A stretch of DNA of 64,000 bases from Gaiellasilicea sp963811885 (GTDB lineage: Bacteria; Actinomycetota; Thermoleophilia; Gaiellales; Gaiellaceae), in NCBI GenBank assembly GCA_963811885.1, contig CAWETB010000002.1, positions 124,001 through 188,000 of the forward strand, given 5' to 3'. Position numbers and translations under genes: made by a program. This document shows, piece by piece, positions 25,932 to 35,775 of this stretch; position 1 is the first letter of the stretch; the number at the start of each line of letters is the position of its first letter. Under the pieces are notes generated by a model. It did not search any database, was not told the origin of the DNA, and saw nothing but the letters and a program-made list of their open reading frames with translations.

Positions 25932-26989
25932 TGCAGGCGCTCGTCGTCCGCCCCGGCGAGGCGCACTCCACACACGTGGCGGACGTCCCGGAGCCGGTGG
26001 TACGGGAGGGCGAGGTGGCCGTCCGGTCGCTCGAGGTCGGCGTCTGCGGCACCGACCGGGAGATCTCCGAGGGGCTCTTCGGCGTCGCGCCCGAGGGTGA
26101 CGAGCTGCTCGTGCTCGGCCACGAGTCGCTCGGCGTCGTCGAGCGCGACGGCTACGGATTCACGCAGGGCGACCTCGTGACGGCGATCGTGCGCCGCTCG
26201 TGCAGGCACTGCCTCGCGTGCGGCGAGGGCGCACCCGACTCCTGCCTCACGGGCGACTACAGCGAACGAGGGATCACGCGCCTGCACGGGTTCGCGCGCG
26301 AGCTCGTCGCGGAAGACCCGGCGCAGCTGATCGGCGTCCCGCGATCGCTCGGCCGGCTCGGCGTGCTCGTGGAGCCGGCGTCGATCTGCGAGCGCGGGAT
26401 CCGGCACGCGCGCTCGATCGGCGGCCGCCAGCCGTGGGAGCTCCAGCGCGCGCTCGTGCTCGGGACGGGCGCGATCGGAATGCTGGCGACGTACATCCTC
26501 CGGCTCGCGGGGCTCGAGGTCTGGACTGCCGCGCGCAGCCCGGCGGACGATCCGAGGGCCAGGCTCGCCGCCGCCTCGGGAGCCCGCTACGTCTCGACCA
26601 CCTCGGAGCCTCTGGCTGACCTGCGGGAGGAGGTCGGAGGGTTCGACCTCGTCGTCGAGGCGACCGGCAACGCCCAGGTGATGGCCGACACGATCGGGCT
26701 GCTGCGCCGGAACGGCGTCGCCTGCCTCCTCGGGCTCGACGCGCGCCCCGGGAAGGTCGAGCTCGACGGCCGCGTCATCGGCGTCGACGCGATCCTCGAG
26801 AACCGCACCGTCTTCGGCAGCGTCAACGCGAACCGGATCGACTGGCTGGCCGCCGTCGACTCTCTCGACCGGGCGCGCGAGCGCTGGCCCGACGTGCTGC
26901 CGCAGTTCGTCGGTCTGCGGGTCCCGCTCGACCGCTTCGCCGAGGCGTTCGACCACACCGGCGTCAAGGCCACGCTCGTGCTCGAGTGA
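25931..26989 (+). CDS. zinc-dependent sugar (glucose-1-) dehydrogenase family
   Basis: The 352-residue MDR product has catalytic zinc ligands CGTDREI and GHESLGVV. The structural-zinc region is reduced to CRHCLACGEGAPDSCLTG, and PASICERGIRHAR is typical of archaeal-type glucose dehydrogenase. The nucleotide motif is LGTGAIGMLATYILR. Like that family it has N and C parts ending FDHTGVKATLVLE. It probably oxidises an aldose to the lactone as the first step of the cluster. Confidence 0.87.
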   Translation: MQALVVRPGEAHSTHVADVPEPVVREGEVAVRSLEVGVCGTDREISEGLFGVAPEGDELLVLGHESLGVVERDGYGFTQGDLVTAIVRRSCRHCLACGEGAPDSCLTGDYSERGITRLHGFARELVAEDPAQLIGVPRSLGRLGVLVEPASICERGIRHARSIGGRQPWELQRALVLGTGAIGMLATYILRLAGLEVWTAARSPADDPRARLAAASGARYVSTTSEPLADLREEVGGFDLVVEATGNAQVMADTIGLLRRNGVACLLGLDARPGKVELDGRVIGVDAILENRTVFGSVNANRIDWLAAVDSLDRARERWPDVLPQFVGLRVPLDRFAEAFDHTGVKATLVLE

Positions 26990-26996
26990 GCCGCGG

Positions 26997-27025
26997 TCGG
27001 GCGGCCCCGAGTCGGAGCCGCCCGA
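26997..27025. terminator. hairpin terminator between convergent genes
   Basis: TCGGGCGGC and GCCGCCCGA form a perfect 9-bp stem around an 11-base loop. It sits eight bases after the sugar-dehydrogenase stop and 13 bases past the end of the facing gene. It can serve both directions; no T-run is present. Confidence 0.6.
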
Positions 27026-27037
27026 AGGGCAGTTCGG

Positions 27038-27307
27038 TCACTCGGTGCGGCCGTGCCGGAAGCCGTACTTGGCGACGACCCACGTACCGAGGAACGCGAA
27101 CAGCGCCACGACGACCGCTGAGGGAACGGTCGCAGTGTCGCCGGCGACTCCGCGGGTGACGATGTCAGGCCCGAAAGCGGCATCGACCAGCACCGAGAGC
27201 CACATCACGATGATGGTGAGCGAGGCCCACATCTCGGGAACGAGGAGTCGCGTCGACCAGGACGCGTTGTCCGCGATCCGCGAGGGCTCGTGCGGAACGG
27301 TTGTCAT
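27038..27307 (-). CDS. small membrane protein, two helices
   Basis: The 89-residue product has a polar N-terminus and two helices (MWASLTIIVMWLSVLVDAAF and VPSAVVVALFAFLGTWVVA), then a basic tail KYGFRHGR. AGGAGGTG lies seven bases upstream of the ATG, one of the best ribosome-binding sites in the window. No family recognised. A 104-base gap separates it from the upstream proB gene. Confidence 0.7.
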   Translation of the reverse strand: MTTVPHEPSRIADNASWSTRLLVPEMWASLTIIVMWLSVLVDAAFGPDIVTRGVAGDTATVPSAVVVALFAFLGTWVVAKYGFRHGRTE

Positions 27308-27411
27308 CTGACACCTCCTTTTCAGCCACATTCCTCTCACCGCGCGGTGCGGACGGCATCGGTGACAGCACTGACTCGCGCTCAGTAGATGCGAGCAACG
27401 GCCGGCTGCGG

Positions 27412-28449
27412 TCAGAGCAGGACGAGGCGGTCGCGATGGACGGCCTCGACGTTCGCCGGGCGTCCGGCGAGCTCCGGGGCATCGACCGAGGCGATCCCGC
27501 GCGCGAAGGGGACACCGTCCTCGCCGAGCAGCTCGACGCCGTCTCCCGCCCTGAAGTCGGGCGACCACTCGACCACTCCGACTGCCAGCACGCTCGCGCC
27601 CGCGACGATCGCGCGCCTGGCGCCGTCGTCGACGGTGATCGTGGCGTCGATCCGCTTGCCGAAGCGAAGCCAGAGCTTGTAGGCGGATCCCGATCCCGCC
27701 TGGGCGCGGAAGCGCGTGCCGCGTGCCTCGCCGGCGACGAGCGGGCCGAGCACCGCGTCACCCGTGCCGCTCGCGATCACGGTTGCGATCCCGGCCGCCG
27801 CGGCGAGCTCGGCGGCCTGCACCTTGCTCTCCATCCCGCCGCGGCCGAACGCCGAACCGGCTCCGAAGGCCGCTGCGCGGGCATCCGCGCCCTCGCTGAT
27901 CAGCGTCGCGTCCGCAGCGCCGGGCGCCTGCGTATAGACGCCGTCGACCGAGGTCAGGAGCACGAGCAGCCGCGCACCGCAGAGCACCGCCACCTGAGCG
28001 GCGAGCGCGTCGTTGTCGCCGAAGCTGATCTCGTCCGTCGCGGTCGCGTCGTTCTCGTTCACGACCGGAACGGCTCCGACGTCGAAGAGGGCTCCGAGCG
28101 CGCCGCGCACGTTGACGTACGCCCGGCGGTCGGCGATCTCGGAGCCGGTGAGCAGCACCTGCGCCGCGCGGAGGCCGTGGCGCGCGAACGCCTCCTCCCA
28201 GGCGCGCTGCAGCCGCGACTGGCCGAGCGCCGATGCCGCCTGCAGCCGCGGCAGCGAACGGGGCCTGGAGGTCAGGCCGAGCGAGTGGAGGCCGAGCGCG
28301 ATCGCTCCGGACGAGACGACGCAGACCGGCGTGCCGGCTCCGACGAGCTCCCCGATCTCGGCGGCGCGGGCACGGAGGAGCTCGCGCCGCACGCGTCCCC
28401 TCCGCGTCGACGACCAGCGCGGAGCCGAGCTTGACGACGACCGGCCGGC

Positions 28450-28453
<4 letters not shown>
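27412..28453 (-). CDS. proB: glutamate 5-kinase (one frameshift)
   Basis: GTG at 28453 gives SRPVVVKLGSALVVDAEG. An extra G in the run near 28396 must be dropped to continue RVRRELLRARAAEIGELV. The kinase domain has PVCVVSSGAIALGL, VPVVNENDATATDEI, FGDNDALAAQVA and GRGGMESKVQAAELAA. A C-terminal PUA domain follows (GVVEWSPDFRAGDGVELLGE, cited in part). It makes gamma-glutamyl phosphate for proline synthesis and overlaps proA as GTGA. Confidence 0.92.
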
Positions 28454-29712
<1,259 letters not shown>

Positions 29713-29717
29713 GGCGG

Positions 29718-30197
29718 TCAGTCCGAGACCGCGCGCGCCCGCGCTTCCTCGATCACCTGCTCGGCCTCGACGCGGTTGCCGTAGCCGCGCGTCTCCGTCT
29801 TCTTCGCCTCGAGATCCTTGTAGACCTGGAAGAAGTGCTCGATCTCGTCGCGGAACTCGGGCGGGATGTCGTGGATGTCGTGCACGCGCATCCAGGCGGG
29901 ATCCCTCAGCGGCACGAGGATCACCTTCTCGTCCGGCCCCTTCTCGTCGGTCATGTGGAAGACGCCGACGACGCGGGCGCGGATGCGGCAGCCGGGGAAC
30001 GTCGGCTCGCCGACGAGCACGAGCGCGTCGAGCGGGTCGCCGTCCTCGCCGAGCGTCCCCTCGATGAAGCCGTAGTCCGCCGGGTAGCTCATCGAGGTGA
30101 AGAGCCGCCGGTCGAGGACGACGTGGCCGGACTCCGCGTCGACCTCGTACTTGTTTCGCGAGCCCATCGGCACCTCGACGAAGACCATGACGTCCAT
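29718..30197 (-). CDS. ppa: inorganic pyrophosphatase
   Basis: The 159-residue family I enzyme has EVPMGSRNKYEVD, SYPADYGFIEGTLGEDGDPLD (cited in part) with the metal-binding Asp residues, and GVFHMTDEKGPDEKVILVP. It hydrolyses pyrophosphate. It is the first gene of the ppa-proA-proB run and is divergent from mutS2 across 25 bases. Confidence 0.94.
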   Translation of the reverse strand: MDVMVFVEVPMGSRNKYEVDAESGHVVLDRRLFTSMSYPADYGFIEGTLGEDGDPLDALVLVGEPTFPGCRIRARVVGVFHMTDEKGPDEKVILVPLRDPAWMRVHDIHDIPPEFRDEIEHFFQVYKDLEAKKTETRGYGNRVEAEQVIEEARARAVSD

Positions 30198-30222
30198 GGT
30201 CGCCGAGCCTACACTCGGTCGG

Positions 30223-32567
30223 ATGGACCCGAACGCACTCGACGTGCTGGAGTTTCCCGCGATCCGGGAGCGGGTCGCGGGCGCCGCTGCGACCGAGCAC
30301 GGCGCTGCACTCGCCGCCGAGCTCGAGCCGTCGCCCGACGCCGGCGAGGTGGCTCGGCGCCAGGCACTGACGGCCGAGGCGATCGCGCTCCTCGACGAGT
30401 CGCTCGAACCGCCGCTCGAAAAGATCAGCGACATCCGCGACCAGGCGGCCCACGCCGCTCTCGGAGGCGCGCTCTCGCCGCAGGCGCTGCGGCGCGTCTC
30501 GGACACCGCGACCGGCTCATTGCGTGCCCGCGCCGCGCTCGACGAGGCGGCTGCACCGCTCCTGCGCGAGCTCGCGGCGGCAATCGACCCGGCCCTCGCG
30601 CACGTCGCCAAGGCGATCGACCGCGCCGTCGAGGAGGACGGCTCCGACCTGCGCGACAACGCCTCGCCGAAGCTCCGCAAGCTGCGCGGCGAGCTCCGGA
30701 CCGGGCGGCAGCGCGTGCGCGACAAGCTCGAGCAGCTCGTCCGCTCGAGCGAGCTCCGCGAGCACCTGCAGGAGGAGTTCATCACCCTCCGCGGCGGCCG
30801 GCCCGTGCTGGCCGTCAAGGCGAGCGCCCGCCGGAGCGTGCCGGGAATCGTCCACGACGCGTCCGACTCCGGCCAGACCCTCTTCGTCGAGCCGTTCGAC
30901 GTCGTCGAGCTCTCCAACCGCCAGTCGGAGGCGACGAGCGCGGAGCGCGAGGAGGTCGAGCGGATCCTGCGGGAGCTCTCGGCGACCGTCGCCGAGGCGG
31001 CACCGCTTCTCACCGCAGCGGTCGAGGCGACGGGGCAGATCGACCTGACGATGGCGCTCGGCACCCTCTCGCGCGGCTGGAAGGGCGCACCGGTCGAGGT
31101 CGTCGGACGAGGTGCGGCTGGCGGCGGCGCGCCATCCGCTGCTCGACGCACGCTCGGCGGTGCCGATCGACCTCGATCTCGGCAGCCTGCGGGCGCTCGT
31201 GATCAGCGGGCCCAACACCGGCGGCAAGACCGTGGCGCTGAAGACCCTCGGCCTCGCCGCGCTCCTCCACCAGGCCGGGCTGCGGCCTCCCGCCGAGACG
31301 GCCGCGCTGCCCGTCTTCGACCAGGTGCTCGCCGACATCGGCGACCGGCAGTCGATCGAGATGAGCCTCTCGACCTTCTCGGGCCACGTCGCGAGCATCG
31401 TCGCGATCCTGAACGCCGCCGGCGAGCGATCGCTCGTGCTGCTCGACGAGCTCGCGTCGGGAACCGACCCGGTCGAGGGCTCCGCGCTCGCGCAGGCGCT
31501 CGTGGCGCGGCTCGCCGAGCAGGCGCGGCTGACGCTCGTGACGACGCACTATCCCGAGCTGAAGGAATGGGCGAGCGCGAGCGAGGGCGTCGCGAATGCG
31601 GGGACGGGCTTCGACCCGGACACGCACGCGCCGCTCTACCGGATCGCGCTCGGCCGGCCGGGAACGTCGCACGCGCTTCAGATCGCCGAGCGGCTGGGGC
31701 TGGACACGGGCGTCGTCGCGGCGGCGCGCGAGCTCGTCACGCCCGAGCGGCTGCGGATCCAGGAGCTGCTCGCCGAGACGGAAGCGGCGGAGCGGGCCGC
31801 CGTCGACGAGCGCGCGTCGGCAGACCGCGGAGCGCGCCGAGGCGGAGCGCCTGAGCGGCGACGTGCGCGAGCGAGAGCGAGAGCTCGAAGCCGAGATCGA
31901 GGCGGTGAAGGCATCCGCCGCGGCAGAGCGCGAGCGCGCCGCCGCCGACGCGCAGCGCGACCTCGCGGAGGCGCGGGCGGAGCTCGAGGCGCTGCGCGCG
32001 GAGATCCGCCAGGCCCGGCGGCTCCGGCGGAACGAGCCGGAGCGCGACCGGCGTCTCGGCGCCGCCACGCAGCGGGCCGCGCGCGTCGAGCGTGCGATCC
32101 GGGAGCTCGACCAGCCGCTGCCGTTCACGGGTCCGCTCGCAGCGGGTGACCCGGTCGAGGCGCCGGATCTCGGCGTCCACGGCACGATCCTCGCGATCGA
32201 GGGCGACGACGCCGAGGTGGTCGGCGCCTCCGGCCAGCGGATCAGGATCCCGCTCGCCCGCCTCCGTCCGTCCCGGCAGCGCGAACCGGAGGCCGAGCAG
32301 CCGGTCAAGGTGGTGGCGATGGCGAGCGGCGACGTCTCCGACGAGCTCGACGTGCGCGGGCAGCGGGCGCAGGAGGCGCGCGAGGCGGTGCGGTCGTTCG
32401 TCGACGACGCGGCTCTTGCGGGCCTCCCCAGCGTCCGTGTCATCCACGGCCGCGGAACCGGCTCGGTGCGAGCGGCCGTGCGGGACGAGCTCGACGGGCA
32501 TCCGCTCGTGGACCGCCGCGAGAGCGACTCGGCCGACGGCGCCACGGTCGCCCACCTCGAGGCCTAG
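30223..32567 (+). CDS. mutS2: MutS2 family ATPase with Smr domain (two frameshifts)
   Basis: Three frames join into one protein of about 780 residues: ALDVLEFPAIRERVAG and GQTLFVEPFDVVELSNRQSE (clamp region); then ARHPLLDARSAVPIDLDL, Walker A SGPNTGGKTVALKT and Walker B LVLLDELASGTDP; then a coiled-coil rich in Glu/Arg, a KOW-like segment and the C-terminal Smr domain (SDELDVRGQRAQEA, SVRVIHGRGTGSVRAAV). Extra bases lie near 31107 and 31817. In Bacillus, MutS2 acts on collided ribosomes; older work links it to recombination control. Confidence 0.9.
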
Positions 32568-33195
32568 CCAGCGGCTCCTCGACCACCTTCGCCGCATAGA
32601 GCTGGTACGGCAGGGCCTCGAGCACACGCAGGCGCGGCTCGGGGACGTCGAAGAACCGCTCCAGCGCCAGCGGCTGCAGCCAGGCGAGGTCGGCGCGCGA
32701 CTCGAGCACGCGCGTCACCGCGGAGCGGTCACCCCCGAGCGCGACGTGCTCGACGCGGCCGCGCCAGGGCTCGAGCACCCGCGCAGCCTCGGTGGCGGCC
32801 GCGTCGACCAGCTCCCGCTCCTGCTCGCCGCGGCGGCGGCGGAAGCGATTCGAGGACGAGCCGCCCTTCTTGTGGCGTCCCTTGACGAACCGTGTCCCGA
32901 CCTTGGACGCGACGAGACGCTCGCCCTCGAAGACGCCGACGGCGTAGCCGCCCATCCGCACGAGCACGACGGCGACCCGCGGCGCGGCCTCGAGCGCGTC
33001 GAGGAGCGGCCCGGCCCGCACGACGTCGTACTCGCCCTCGTGCTCGAGCCCGAACGGCGGCGTCACCGTCAGGACGGACTCGTCCAGCTCGATCCTGGCG
33101 CTCCCGCCCGCGTAGACGGCCCTGGCAGGCGTCCCTTCGAGCGCCGACAGGCGCTTGGCCAGGTTGGCGCGGCCGATGTAGCGGGTCTCGGTCAC
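32440..33195 (-). CDS. actinobacterial Vms1-like release factor (acVLRF1), peptidyl-tRNA hydrolase
   Basis: The product has the eRF1-like fold with a conserved core: MGGYAVGVFEGERLVASKVG, then FVKGRHKKGGSSSNRF (glutamine replaced by serines in this branch) and EQERELVDAAATEAARVL. N-terminal strands resemble an eRF1 domain-2 relative. As read the frame runs 128 bases into mutS2. A one-base shift would end it at the TAG at 32564, sharing CTAG with the mutS2 stop, which looks truer. GTG at 33204 is an alternative start. The family is thought to release peptides from stalled large subunits. Confidence 0.75.
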   Translation of the reverse strand: MTETRYIGRANLAKRLSALEGTPARAVYAGGSARIELDESVLTVTPPFGLEHEGEYDVVRAGPLLDALEAAPRVAVVLVRMGGYAVGVFEGERLVASKVGTRFVKGRHKKGGSSSNRFRRRRGEQERELVDAAATEAARVLEPWRGRVEHVALGGDRSAVTRVLESRADLAWLQPLALERFFDVPEPRLRVLEALPYQLYAAKVVEEPLARPRGGRPWRRRPSRSRGGPRADARRARPARPLAPSRFRGRG

Positions 33196-33205
33196 GCGGG
33201 CCACA

Positions 33206-34774
33206 ATGGCACGGATGGCGACGACGCAGGGCACATCGACGGGCAACCAGCCGCCGCCGCTCGCCGGCTACAACCTCTACGAGCAGGACGCGGCCCTCGT
33301 CGAGGCTCTCCGCCGGGAAGGCGGCGCGCCCTGGGAGGCGCAGGTCGCCGCGTTCGGCGAGACGCTCGGCGGCGAGCCGCTCGAATGGGGCCGGCTCGCG
33401 AACGAGCACCCGCCCAGGCTGAGGACGCACGACCGCTACGGCGAGCGCGTCGACGAGATCGAGTTCCACCCGGCCTGGGACTCGCTGCTCCAGCTCGGGC
33501 TCGAGGCCCGGCTGCAGTCGCTGCCGTGGGTGGAGCCGGAGCCGGGCGCGCACGTCGCGCGCGCGGCGCTGTTCATGCTGCTCGGCCAGGTCGAGGCGGG
33601 CGTCGGCTGCCCGCTCTCGATGACGTTCGCCGCCGTGCCCGCGCTCCGTGCGCAGCCCGACCTCGCCGAGGAGTGGGTCCCGCGGCTGACCGCCGGCGAG
33701 GCGCTCTGCGGGATGGCGATGACCGAGCGCCAGGGCGGCTCCGACGTGCGTGCGAACGAGACGACGGCACGGCCGGTCGGCGACGCGTGGGAGCTGGACG
33801 GGCACAAGTGGTTCTGCTCCGCGCCGATGAGCGACGCGTTCCTCGTGCTCGCGCAGGCGCCGGCCGGGCTCTCGTGCTTCCTGCTCGAGCGGCCGCAGCC
33901 GGGCTTCCGGATCGAGCGGCTGAAGGACAAGCTCGGCAACCGCTCCAACGCCTCGGCCGAGATCGCGCTCGACGGCGCCGTCGCCCGGCTCGTCGGCGAG
34001 GAGGGACGCGGGCTCCGGACGATCCTCGAGATGGTCAACCACACGCGGCTCGACTGCGTCCTCGGCTCGACGGCGCTGATGCGGCGCGCCGTTGCGGAGG
34101 CGACCCATCACGCCGCCCACCGCGCCGCCTTCGGCCGGCTCCTCTCCGAGCAGCCGCTGATGCAGAACGTCCTCGCCGACCTCTGCGTCGAGTCGGAGGC
34201 CGCGACCGTGACGGCGCTGCGGCTGGCGCGCGCCTACGACGAGGCGGACGGGCCGTTCCGGCGGATCGCAACGGCGGTCGCCAAGTTCTGGATCTGCAAG
34301 CGGACGCCGCCGCTCGTCGCCGAGGCGCTCGAGTGCCTCGGCGGCAACGGCTTCGTCGAGGAGTCGCAGCTGCCGCGCCTCTTCCGCGAGAGCCCGCTCA
34401 ACTCGATCTGGGAGGGGTCCGGCAACGTCAACGCGCTCGACGTCCTCCGGGCGCTCGGCCGCGAGCCGGAGACCGCGGAGGCCTTCCTGGCCGAGGTGCA
34501 GCTCGGCGCAGGGGCCGATGCACGCCTCGACGCGGCGATCGCGCGGCTCGGGCACGAGCTCGCCGAGCCAGAGGAGCAGAGCGCGCGGCGGCTGCTCGAG
34601 CTGCTCGCGGTGACGCTGCAGGGCTCGCTGCTCGTCCGCCACGGCGCGCCCGAGGTCGCGGCCGCCTTCTGCGCCTCGCGGCTCGACCGCCCCGGCGGCG
34701 TCTTCGGGACCCTGCCCGCCGGTCTCGACCTCACGGCGATCGTCGAGCGCCATCGGCCGCGCCTGCACGGGTAA
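33206..34774 (+). CDS. aidB: AidB-like acyl-CoA dehydrogenase family protein
   Basis: The product (522 residues) matches AidB along its length: YNLYEQDAALVEALRREG, LEWGRLANEHPPRLRTHD, PGAHVARAALFMLLGQVEAG, MAMTERQGGSDVRANET, LERLKDKLGNRSNASAE (here IERLKDKLGNRSNAS), ECLGGNGFVEESQLPRL and NSIWEGSGNVNALDVLR. AidB protects DNA in the adaptive response to alkylation and binds FAD and DNA. Catalytic Glu of acyl-CoA dehydrogenases lies in IWEGSGN. A second ATG at 33215 is an equally good start. Confidence 0.9.
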   Translation: MARMATTQGTSTGNQPPPLAGYNLYEQDAALVEALRREGGAPWEAQVAAFGETLGGEPLEWGRLANEHPPRLRTHDRYGERVDEIEFHPAWDSLLQLGLEARLQSLPWVEPEPGAHVARAALFMLLGQVEAGVGCPLSMTFAAVPALRAQPDLAEEWVPRLTAGEALCGMAMTERQGGSDVRANETTARPVGDAWELDGHKWFCSAPMSDAFLVLAQAPAGLSCFLLERPQPGFRIERLKDKLGNRSNASAEIALDGAVARLVGEEGRGLRTILEMVNHTRLDCVLGSTALMRRAVAEATHHAAHRAAFGRLLSEQPLMQNVLADLCVESEAATVTALRLARAYDEADGPFRRIATAVAKFWICKRTPPLVAEALECLGGNGFVEESQLPRLFRESPLNSIWEGSGNVNALDVLRALGREPETAEAFLAEVQLGAGADARLDAAIARLGHELAEPEEQSARRLLELLAVTLQGSLLVRHGAPEVAAAFCASRLDRPGGVFGTLPAGLDLTAIVERHRPRLHG

Positions 34775-34783
34775 GCTCGGCTC

Positions 34784-35008
34784 GTGGCCGTCGAGATCCA
34801 CTACTGCCCCGTCTGAAGCGGCTACGACCGCCGGGCCGCGAGTCTCGCGGCCATGTTGAACAGCAACGGCATCACCGCCTCGGTCGTCGAGGGCGCCAAG
34901 AGCCAGTACGACGTGTTCTCGGACGGCGAGCTCGTCTTCTCGAAGCAGCGCGAAGGGCGCTACCCCGAGGAGGACGAGGTGCTGGCGCTGCTCGCTAGCT
35001 CCCGCTGA
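34784..35008 (+). CDS. SelW-like (Rdx family) selenoprotein with in-frame TGA
   Basis: GTG at 34784, ten bases after the aidB stop, opens MAVEIHYCPV, then TGA at 34814-34816, then SGYDRRAASLAAMLNSNGIT and onward to TGA at 35006. Reading the first TGA as selenocysteine gives 74 residues with the redox motif C-P-V-U in the place of the CxxU/CxxC of SelW/SelT/SelH proteins. The C-terminal family block SDGELVFSKQREGRYPEEDE is also present. Coding continues unbroken on both sides of the TGA. A perfect hairpin lies 17 bases after the TGA. Family members are thioredoxin-like oxidoreductases. The end overlaps paaG by 14 bases. Confidence 0.88.
34834..34852 (+). promoter_or_regulatory. bacterial SECIS-like hairpin inside the selenoprotein gene
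   Basis: GGCCGCGA pairs perfectly with TCGCGGCC around a three-base loop GTC. The loop starts 25 bases after the TGA and begins with GU, as in bacterial SECIS elements recognised by SelB. The hairpin is within the coding region, as bacterial SECIS elements must be. Confidence 0.8.
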
Positions 35009-35765
35009 AGCGGGGCTCGCGCTTCTCCAGGAACGCCTGCACGCCCTCGGCGAAGTCGGCCGTCTCGGTCGCGGCCTGCTGCAGCTCCGCCTCGAGCTCG
35101 AGCTGCGCCTCCAGGGTCGCGTCGTAGGCGTGGTCGAAGAGGCGCTTGGTCAGCCCGACGCCGCGCGTCGGCAGCGCTGCGTAGAAGCCGGCGAGCTCGG
35201 CGGCACGGGCGGCGAGCCCGTCGCCCTCGACCACCTCCGAGACGAGTCCCCAGGCGTGCGCCTCCGCGGCGGTGAGCTTCCGGTTCGAGGTCATCCACTC
35301 GAAGGCACGCGCGAAGCCGAGCAGGCGGTGCAGAAACCACGATCCGCCCGAGTCGGGGATCAGGCCGATGCCGATGAACCCGGGGACGAAGGTCGCCACG
35401 TCGGCGGCGATCCGGATGTCGCAGGCGGCGGCGAGCGAGAGCCCCGCACCGGCGCACGGGCCGTTGACCGCCGCGATCACCGGCTTCTCGAGCGCGCGGA
35501 TCAGGCGGATGTTCGGGTGGTAGGTCTGCTCGAGCCGGTCGCGGATCGATCCGGGCGCCTCCTGGAACTCCTTCAGGTCCTGGCCGGAGCAGAAGCCCCG
35601 GCCCGCGCCCGTGATCACGACGGCGCGGACGTCCGGCGAGGCAGCCTCCTCGAGCGCCTCGTGCAGTCGCGCGTGCAGTGCGGCGTTGAACGCGTTGAAG
35701 ACGTCGGGCCGGTTCAGCGTGATCGTGAGGACGGCGCCGTCGCGCTCGGTCAGGACTTCGCTCAT
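34995..35765 (-). CDS. paaG: enoyl-CoA hydratase/isomerase, PaaG-like
   Basis: The 256-residue crotonase matches PaaG, the ring-epoxide isomerase of phenylacetate degradation, in blocks such as GRGFCSGQDL, GLIPDSGGSWFLHRL, AHAWGLVSEVV and the ending EGVQAFLEKREPRFSGS. The oxyanion loop NGPCAGAGLSLAAACDI is intact. It lies 20 kb from paaABCD, so the pathway is split. It converges with the selenoprotein gene, overlapping 14 bases. Confidence 0.85.
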   Translation of the reverse strand: MSEVLTERDGAVLTITLNRPDVFNAFNAALHARLHEALEEAASPDVRAVVITGAGRGFCSGQDLKEFQEAPGSIRDRLEQTYHPNIRLIRALEKPVIAAVNGPCAGAGLSLAAACDIRIAADVATFVPGFIGIGLIPDSGGSWFLHRLLGFARAFEWMTSNRKLTAAEAHAWGLVSEVVEGDGLAARAAELAGFYAALPTRGVGLTKRLFDHAYDATLEAQLELEAELQQAATETADFAEGVQAFLEKREPRFSGS

Positions 35766-35775
35766 CGCGCCGACC

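Noticed and set aside
34804..34820. The TGA at 34814 as the end of an inactivated Rdx pseudogene
   Set aside because: The downstream frame keeps the full family pattern, the TGA is exactly at the Sec position of CxxU proteins, and a SECIS-like hairpin follows.
34853..35008. A 51-residue protein starting at ATG 34853 instead of the selenoprotein
   Set aside because: It would lack the family redox motif and first strand, which are encoded in frame just upstream across the TGA.
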